Below, piece after piece: positions 57,531 through 64,000 of a stretch of DNA of 64,000 nt. Source of the stretch: Serinus canaria (lineage: Eukaryota > Chordata > Aves > Passeriformes > Fringillidae); contig NC_066321.1 in assembly GCF_022539315.1 (NCBI RefSeq), positions 2,963,324 through 3,027,323 on the forward strand, written 5' to 3'. The notes under the pieces are model-generated. The model did no database searches. It saw nothing but the letters and a program-made list of their open reading frames with translations, and was not told the origin of the DNA. Numbering within the stretch: position 1 is the first letter of the stretch; the number at the start of each line of letters is the position of its first letter. Both the position numbers and the translations under genes were made by a program.

Positions 57531-58765
57531 GGAGAAAACAGGATTTTTGAACCATTGGTACAGTGGGTGTGGATGTTCATAATCCAGTTGTGTGGCTTCA
57601 AGTGCTCCTCCCCAATTCAAAAGTTTTGAAGGAAGAATTTGCCCTCCTTTCCATCAAAACAGGATGTTTTAAGACCCTATGAACCATCCATTGTCATAGC
57701 ACAAACACCAATTGTAAGGTGATCTCCACAAAGCCAAGCAAGCTTAGAGCACGAATAGACGAAACCACAAATAACCTGAGACTTGTGTTGTGTTCCCTGC
57801 CTGCAGTCTTCTCTTCCCTGCCCACAGACCCTTTCAGATTTGCAAATTTATGTAAACAAATTCCAATCCACAAGTTGTAAACTGCACATCGCTGTTATTC
57901 AGGTGTTTGGGGATTTTTTCCTTGGTAATCTCAGGTGAAAGGATTCCTGGAGTAGATGTTTGAAAACGAGAAGAAGCAAATGGAAACTGAGCTATGAACT
58001 CAGTTTAAAAAAGAGCTCCATACGTAAAGAAAAAACAGTTCATCTAAGGTAGAGGGTGCAAAATTTCCTTGTGTAGGAAGGAAGGAGATAGTTTAGCCAA
58101 AAATATTTTGGGAAAAGAGCAAAAATATAGACAATACAATTCTCTGCTTGGAACGTCTTATTTTGTGTACAGGGAACAGCTAAGGGATCCATCAACTTCG
58201 TGTCAGATAAGGAGACATCTTCTTGCCTAAAGCTCCTCTCCCCTGCCATGCTTCCAGTCAAATTCCTTGCACATTGGGTTAGGAAAAGTTCAATAATGGG
58301 AAAGAAAAGTCTTCAGGTGTAAAGTGTCTGACAACAATACCTTGGGGACAAAAAAGGAAGAATTTTTATAACCAAGTTCCCAACCAGAGGAATGCCTAAG
58401 AAATCCCAGATAACTATTCCCACTGAAGTTCTCTGCACCTAATCCTGGATATATATTCTCAGCCAGGATTTCAACACCTCAGCTCTCAGGGTAGCTCAGA
58501 GACACATTTTCACAAAAAAAGGAAGATCTGCATGTCAAATTCCCAGTTCTGCATTTGGGAGATGTTAAGAACATCTCCTTCATCCTCCACAGATCAAGAC
58601 CTGGTAACTGAGACTGGAGAAACTCAACTTATCCTTAGACCATTTTGTTATGTTTTCACTGAATGAGCTGACAATTTATACCACAGCTTCTCAGATCCTC
58701 TAGCTCCTGTGAGTAGACTCCTGGAAATAGCTGTGTATTTGAAATAGAAGCAAAATTATTGATGC
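57531..58765. other. AT-rich non-coding DNA
   Basis: No gene or recognised repeat. A short A-run lies at 58515-58522. Frame 58040-58261 (-) has no domain. Confidence 0.5.
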
Positions 58766-58767
58766 TT

Positions 58768-59168
58768 CATTGAATCACTTAGGTCTAAAGATCTTAAGGA
58801 TCATCAGGCCCACCATTAAACCGTGTTCCTCACTGTCACATCCACACACATTTTATATTCCTCTGGGGATGGGGACTCCACCACTGCCCTGGGCAGCTGT
58901 GCCAGGGCTGGCCAACCCTTTCCATGAAGAAACTTTCCTTGATAGCCAATCTAGACTTCCCTTGATGCAACTTGAGGTCATTCCTCTTGTCCTATTGCTT
59001 GATACAGAGGAGGAGAGACAAAGACTCACCTGGCTGCACCCTCCTGTCAGGGAGTTCTGGAGAGGGAGAAGGTCCCCCCTGAGCCCCCTCTTCTCCAGGC
59101 TGAGGTCCCCCCAGCCACTTCTGGTGCTCCAGAGCCTTCTCCAGCTCCACTGCCCTTCTTTGGAGATG
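58768..59168 (-). mobile_element. CR1 LINE 3' region, antisense, about 400 bp, older subfamily
   Basis: The + strand begins 'gaatcacttaggtctaaaga' and continues through 'ggggactccaccactgccct', 'gggcagctgtgccagggctg', 'cttgaggtcattcctcttgt', 'cctattgcttgatacagagg' and 'ccctgagccccctcttctcc'. It ends near 'ctccagctccactgcccttc'. This is the longest CR1 copy here, the reverse complement of the 3' region of an older CR1 type. A gap of about 25-30 bp near 58805-58820 removes part of the terminal spacer. The 135- and 124-codon frames crossing it are repeat-derived. Confidence 0.96.
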
Positions 59169-59169
59169 T

Positions 59170-60730
59170 TGCTGTGAAATATCAAATAGAAATGTGTCTG
59201 TGTAAGTATGAATTCAGATAGAACCACTTATATGTGGCATTTGAACCCTGATACTTCACCTTCTTGTCAGAGCTGTGGAGAGCAGCAGAGCAAAGTCTGT
59301 GACAGCAAAAAAAAAAAAAAAAAAGCCCACAAGGGCTATAACAAGCTTGACCCTTATATACTGCAGACATAAAGCTGGAAAATGGTGTGTGGTCTTCCTC
59401 TGATGCCATACTCAAGATTTTTATTGCAAACACCTTCCTTCCAACATCCATTTAACATGCATCCATCTGTCAGGCAATGTTTCCCACAGCAGTGTTAATG
59501 TGCATGTGCTCCCTTCCACTTTGGTAGTTCACACCTTTAACTAGGGCTGGAGCCAGAGTGCAATAAACAGCCTTCCACAGTTTTGAGTATAAAAGGCTCG
59601 AAATGTGAGAGACACTTCATCAAAAAAACAAAAGACCAAGACAGAGCAGTTTGGAGCTCTGGAGGGCACAGGGGGTGGTGGGGTTTAGAACCCTGCTTGA
59701 AAATACCTCTCCTAAAAAGTAAGAATTATGAATAATAGCTCAAAAAAGAGGGTAGAAAATTATATCTGATGGGAAGGACACAGCCACAAGCTAAAAAAAG
59801 AAGCCCTCGCCTGGCTCCCAACCAGGTGTTGTGTCTTAACTTGTTTAAAAATACTTCTGGTTGTGTTTAATTAGTTATGACAAAAGATCCTCAAAGAATG
59901 TATCAGTTCAAGCCTTGAGCTCGCCTGCAATATTTCACCTCTGCTCAGGGAAAAAAAGTATCACTGAGATACAAAAACTTGAAAAAATACAGTATGAAAG
60001 TTACAGCCTTAATGAAATATTAAAAATGCATCAGGAATACTGTTCTGGCATTAAAAATAAACAATAACATTTCTTCCTAGTTACGGTTCACTTCAATTCT
60101 TTAAAAATTAATTATTACCTCTTTAAATATTTGATTAAATTAGATTTGGGTGGGTTATCACTATCCACAAAATACAGGGTGTTGTGTATAAATTTGCTTT
60201 CTTCAGTCCCTGACATGTACAGGCACGTTCTACAGTTGTTTGATTATTAGGAAACTAAATCCAATGGCTCTGTTTTGGCAGTTTGCAAAGTACATACTAT
60301 TGAATCCTGCCACTTGGAATGGAAATGCAGCAGTATGTTGGAAGTCTCTAATAAAAGGAGAAAAGTAAAGCAGCAAAATTACACTATGTGATATCTGGGA
60401 TTTTCACATCGTACCTTATCGTGCTGCTACGTCTCACATTCTAAAAAGGACACATTATTTTTAATAATGGTTAATTAGGATTTGGGGATAACAGCTTGGA
60501 AATCATAAGGAATTTCTGGGCATATAAAGTCTATTCTGCTTTCAATGCACAAGGACTTATGAGTATAACTACTTAGATAGCAAGGGGAGAATAAACCCTC
60601 TAGCATGTCCTAAGAGAGGTAAGACAATAATTTCTCCAGCATTGTGATAAAAGTAATTTAGGATGTCCAACTGGATAAATAAGAAAAGTCTCTGAATGAT
60701 CACAGGGGCTGCTGCAGTTATAAACATTAA
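59170..60730. other. AT-rich non-coding DNA
   Basis: A-run at 59307-59324. No gene, CR1 or other recognised element. Confidence 0.5.
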
Positions 60731-60735
60731 TTAAA

Positions 60736-60976
60736 ATGAACACCTGGAAGTGTCTAAGGTCGGGTTGGATGGGGTTTGGAGCAACCTGGAAGAGGGGAAG
60801 ATGTCCCTGCCCATTGCAGGGGTGGGATGGGATGGGATGGGATGGGATGGGATGGGATGGGATGGGATGGGATGGGATGGGATGGGATGGGATGGGATGG
60901 GATGGGATGGGATGGGATGGGATGGGATGGGATGGGGTTTAAGGTCCCTTCCAACCCAAATCATTCCATTCCCTAC
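60736..60976 (+). mobile_element. CR1 LINE 3'-end fragment expanded by a microsatellite
   Basis: 'gaacacctggaagtgtctaa', 'ggtcgggttggatggggttt', 'ggagcaacctggaagagggg' and 'tgtccctgcccattgcaggg' run in sense order. A TGGGA array then replaces the usual 'gtggaa(c/t)(g/t)agatgat' module, and the tail resumes with 'tttaaggtcccttccaaccc' and 'aaatcattccattcc'. The element is otherwise a typical 5'-truncated tail. Confidence 0.95.
60823..60936 (+). repeat. (TGGGA)n microsatellite inside CR1, about 22 units
   Basis: A pure pentanucleotide array of about 114 bp, with GGG runs spaced by AT. The + strand is a strong G-quadruplex candidate. It creates repeat-derived frames of 66-100 codons on both strands (DGMGW and SHPIP patterns). 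Confidence 0.98.
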
Positions 60977-60989
60977 CCCTAGACCAGGT

Positions 60990-61038
60990 AAACCTTCCAC
61001 TGGACCAGGTTATTCCAAGCCCAGTCCACACTGGTGGA
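60990..61038 (-). mobile_element. Small antisense CR1 fragment abutting the previous one
   Basis: 'aaccttccactggaccaggt' and 'tattccaagcccagtccaca' match the antisense CR1 module that normally lies about 60-110 bp inside the 3' end. Its own tail is missing. The neighbouring + strand copy ends about 15 bp to its left. Confidence 0.75.
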
Positions 61039-61039
61039 T

Positions 61040-61730
61040 GTACAATTTTTGATGCATGTGTATTTTTTAGAAACATTTACCTCAAATCAAATAGAATGAG
61101 ATTCACAGTTTTGGGTTTTTCATTTCATGCTTTGTCCAGAAAAAAAATTATTGAGTTTGAAACAAACAGGCTTTGGGGATATGGCTCTCTTCTATCAACA
61201 AATTGAAAATATCCCACTTAATCCTCAAAAAGCCAACATTTAAAAAATAGTAAAATTCAACCTTCCCTTTAGATTAATATCACAATATCAACATCTGGTT
61301 CCTGATTGTGTGTGATGGTTGTTTTGAAAGGATAATTGACTTTGTGGGAAGGTGCTCTGTTCATTGTTCAGATATTGTGGATGACACTTCCTCTCCCCTT
61401 GCTCCTCAGCCCGCAGGATGCTCCCATCTCACACCCACTGGGGTAGCACAGGGAGTGCTTTCCTATGGCCTTAGACAGAGGGCTTGCTGTGCAAATCCAT
61501 CATTCCTTGAGACTCTATAAAAAAATTGAGCCAAACTATATAAAGAATTTTATAAAAATTATTTGCTCGCAGAAGTTTAGGGTTTTTTCCTTACAAATTT
61601 AAAATGGAAATTTTTATGGATTTTTTTCTTTTAATAAATAGAGTTTGGGCTTTTGCTATACCCAAAATACTGCATAGAGCATTACAAATAAAGAGATAAA
61701 ATTCCCAACTGAAATTCATCACTTCTACAT
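61040..61730. other. AT-rich non-coding DNA
   Basis: No gene or recognised element; A/T-rich with a short A-run at 61141-61148. Confidence 0.5.
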
Positions 61731-61733
61731 TGC

Positions 61734-61942
61734 AGAAATTCTTCCCTGGGAGGGTGGGCAGACCCTGGCACAGGGTGCCCAGAGAAGCTGTGGCTGCCCC
61801 TGGATCCCTGGAAGTGTCCAAGGCCAGGTTGGACACTGGGGCTTGGAGCAACCTGGGATAGTGGAAGGTGTCCCTGCCATGGCAGGGGGTGTAACTGGAT
61901 GATCTTTAAGGTCCCTTCCAACCCAACCCATTCTGGAATTCA
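61734..61942 (+). mobile_element. CR1 LINE 3'-end fragment, well preserved
   Basis: 'aaattcttccctgggagggt', 'gaccctggcacagggtgccc', 'agagaagctgtggctgcccc', 'tggatccctggaagtgtcca', 'gttggacactggggcttgga' and 'gatctttaaggtcccttcca' run to 'acccattctgg'. It is of the same young type as the copies at 23.5, 44.1 and 63.2 kb. 5'-truncated at about 205 bp. Confidence 0.97.
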
Positions 61943-63171
61943 GGATGCACACTTTTTGTCACCCAAACCTGACTCCAGGACTCAGCTCCCTGCACTGCAT
62001 AGTGTAGTTTCAGTTTTCACTTTTTGGGTTTTTTTTTCCCCAGCATGAGATGCTGAACTTTAGAGAAAGATTGAGTTATTGGCAGGAATTGCTCCCACTC
62101 TCCAAGTAGCACAGGCTCCTCAAACTAAAATAGAACTAGAGTGGACTGAAGAGGCTGAACGAGGCATTTATCTCCTCTTGGCTCTGAAGCAGAGGCATCC
62201 AAATTACAACAGTGAAATCCGGAGGAATAGCAACTATCTTGTGGGGGAATGAGAAAGAAAGTGTCTGGAAAAACCATCCTGCAGATTGAACTCTCTTCCT
62301 GCTTCAGGAGCCATCCCCGGGTGCTTCAGCTCAACAGCTATAGACAGTGCTGAGGCACTCAGAGCAGTAGGGCAGGAAGCTGGGCACAGGCAGCAGTGCA
62401 GGAAAAATGTTTGCATGATTATATATGGGATAATCCAGGCTCCATTTGCATATTTTGATTTTGCTATTCACCAAAGTTGGGTCCCCGAGGCACTTTCTGA
62501 GGTCACTTGGGGGGCACAGGGAAGTGGCTCGTGAGAGGCAATGGGGAGAGCTCACCCTTGGCCAAGGAACCTGCCCAAAAGTGGAAATAAATTGTTCCTG
62601 TTTGGGAAAAAAATATAAAGGAAAGGGAAAAAAAAAAAAAAAAGCAGCTTTGGATGGGAAGACTCTTTCCACAGCCAAGAGGAATTATTTAAGTTGGCTA
62701 ATATAACATGGCCAGTTGATCCTTTCCCTTTCATATTCCTGCTTGCCTGTCTGCCCCCTCCTTGGGAGCGTCTGAAGGAAGGGAAGGAGCAGACAGATGT
62801 TCCTGGCCTGTGCTGGTGGGGAATCAGGGACACATCTGAGCTTCTTGTCTCTCTTCAGAGCCACCCAGCTGGGAATGGTGACTCACAGCTGGGTCACGAG
62901 GGCCTTGCCATCAACCTGGGAAGATGATGGATTCTCAAAACATTTGCAACTGCAAAAGAAAGTAAAAAGGGAATTAAAAACATTTAAAAAAAAAAAGAAG
63001 AAGAAAAGGGAACAAATTTATGCAAAAGGAAAAGTTGTTCACCAACTTCTGCTGGTTTTTGTTGTCTTTGGAGAGACAGGCTGGTAAGGAGATGGTTACT
63101 TTGTCCTCTGAGCTCCCAGCAATGGGAAAAATTCCAGCCATTCCTTGTCCATGCCTGCTTGAAGGACTCTG
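61943..63171. other. Non-coding DNA
   Basis: T-run at 62030-62038 and A-runs at 62629-62643 and 62984-62994. Frames of 77-115 codons overlap on both strands without domains. Confidence 0.5.
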
Positions 63172-63443
63172 GACAAGTGACAGGACAAGGGGGAATAGAA
63201 TCAAACTCGCAGAGGGCAGGGCTAGATGGGACATTAGGGAGAAAATCTCAGTGGTGAGGCCCTGGCACAGGGTGCCCAGAGCAGCTGTGGCTGTCCCTGG
63301 ATCCCTGGAAGTGTCCAAGGCCAGGCTGGACAGGGTGTCCCAGCATCCTGGGACAGTGGGAGGTGTCCCTGCCCATGGCAGGGGGTGGAAATGGATGAGC
63401 TTTAAGTTCCCTCCCAACCCAAATCATTCTGTGAGTCTATGAA
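63172..63443 (+). mobile_element. CR1 LINE 3'-end fragment, well preserved, about 270 bp
   Basis: 'caagtgacaggacaaggggg', 'cagagggcagggctagatgg', 'gaggccctggcacagggtgc', 'gtggctgtccctggatccct', 'gggacagtgggaggtgtccc' and 'tgcccatggcagggggtgga' lead to 'ccaacccaaatcattctgtg' and 'agtctatgaa'. The CR1 terminus is intact. The long frames here (147 and 140 codons, opposite strands) are repeat-derived. Confidence 0.97.
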
Positions 63444-64000
63444 AATTAAAGAACAGATTTTCTTTCCCTAAATTATCAGCATTTCTGAAAAGGATGCTCA
63501 GAGTTTTCAACATCACTGTGAGGATAAACCCACAATAAGTGAAATAATGCATTAGTTGTACTGCATGTATAGTTTGGATGGATAATAAGTGTCTGAAATT
63601 TTGTGGGTTTATTTAATTTTAAAATGGATTTAAAAGTCATTGAGCTGCTGGAGGCAGCAGGATCCAGCAGGTCAGTGGGGGTTCTCTCTTCTTTTTCCAC
63701 TACCTTCAAATACAAAAGGAACTAGAGAAGAGCTATCAGGAAAAAATTTCCTTCAGTTCCTCACAGGACAGTAAGTGAGTGGCACTGTGGAAAAACTCAC
63801 CAGGTGACCAATGTTAATGACCCAGGATACAGCAGCTCCCCATTTTTTGCCCTCCACTCTCCTCTCTGACTGTTGGTGTGTGAAGCACCAGCCCAGCCTG
63901 AACACACCATACGATTCCTCCTTGACTCTGCAGCTCTTATTTCCTTCACTGTCACACAGTAGTTAAAATCAGCACATAATTATATTTTTTTTTTTTTCCG
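63444..64000. other. Non-coding DNA
   Basis: Unique AT-rich sequence ending in a T-run (63987-63998). No gene or recognised element before the window edge. Confidence 0.5.

Noticed and set aside
58770..59227. 135-codon + and 124-codon - frames
   Set aside because: Both lie over a CR1 3' untranslated region in antisense; not part of CR1 ORF2 and not host genes.
60731..61052. Frames with DGMGW and SHPIP repeats
   Set aside because: Translation of the TGGGA array inside a CR1 fragment.

Overview
The window reads as non-coding nuclear DNA from a bird, most likely a songbird (Passeriformes). This rests on about sixteen CR1 LINE 3'-end fragments. Their tails read 'tttgggttggaagg...' on one strand and 'cttccaacccaaa.cattctgtga' on the other. 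Several share the 'ccctggcacagggtgcccagag' body that I associate with young songbird CR1 copies. The base composition is AT-rich with depleted CpG, and I see no L1/Alu-like repeats. The taxonomic call is inference; no database was searched.

I support no protein-coding exon, tRNA, rRNA or known microRNA. All long open frames are short, lack recognisable domains, overlap on both strands, or are translations of microsatellites or CR1. The sequence could be an intergenic desert or a very large intron; nothing here decides which.

Layout: 1-5.6 kb is AT-rich with two candidate conserved blocks. 5.6-9.2 kb holds four + strand CR1 tails. 9.2-13.6 kb is mostly unique, with one - strand CR1 and a GAGT(A/G) pentanucleotide array. 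13.6-23.4 kb has no recognisable CR1 and contains an old degenerate palindromic-type repeat (16.35 kb), a 41-nt poly(A), a CpG cluster (20.5 kb) and several conserved-looking blocks. 23.4-33 kb holds one CR1, a 67-bp minisatellite (24.5 kb) and further candidate elements. 33-48 kb holds the most element-like block (33.4-33.8 kb), a dispersed unknown repeat in two copies (37.2 and 44.6 kb), a triplicated motif (42.0-42.2 kb), a 243-bp GGAT array and a perfect 18-bp hairpin (45.4 kb). 48-60 kb has three CR1 copies, one about 400 bp long, and an ancient imperfect palindrome (57.4 kb). 60.7-63.5 kb is a CR1-dense end with a GGGAT array grown inside a CR1 tail.

If the window has a function, the likeliest is distal gene regulation. 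AT-rich blocks with clustered homeodomain, octamer, T-box, RFX-like and E-box motifs alternate with repeats, and recognisable CR1 is sparse between about 12.8 and 40.5 kb. This is inferred from sequence texture and motif content only. I found no new gene system; the most unusual items are small structural ones, listed under findings.
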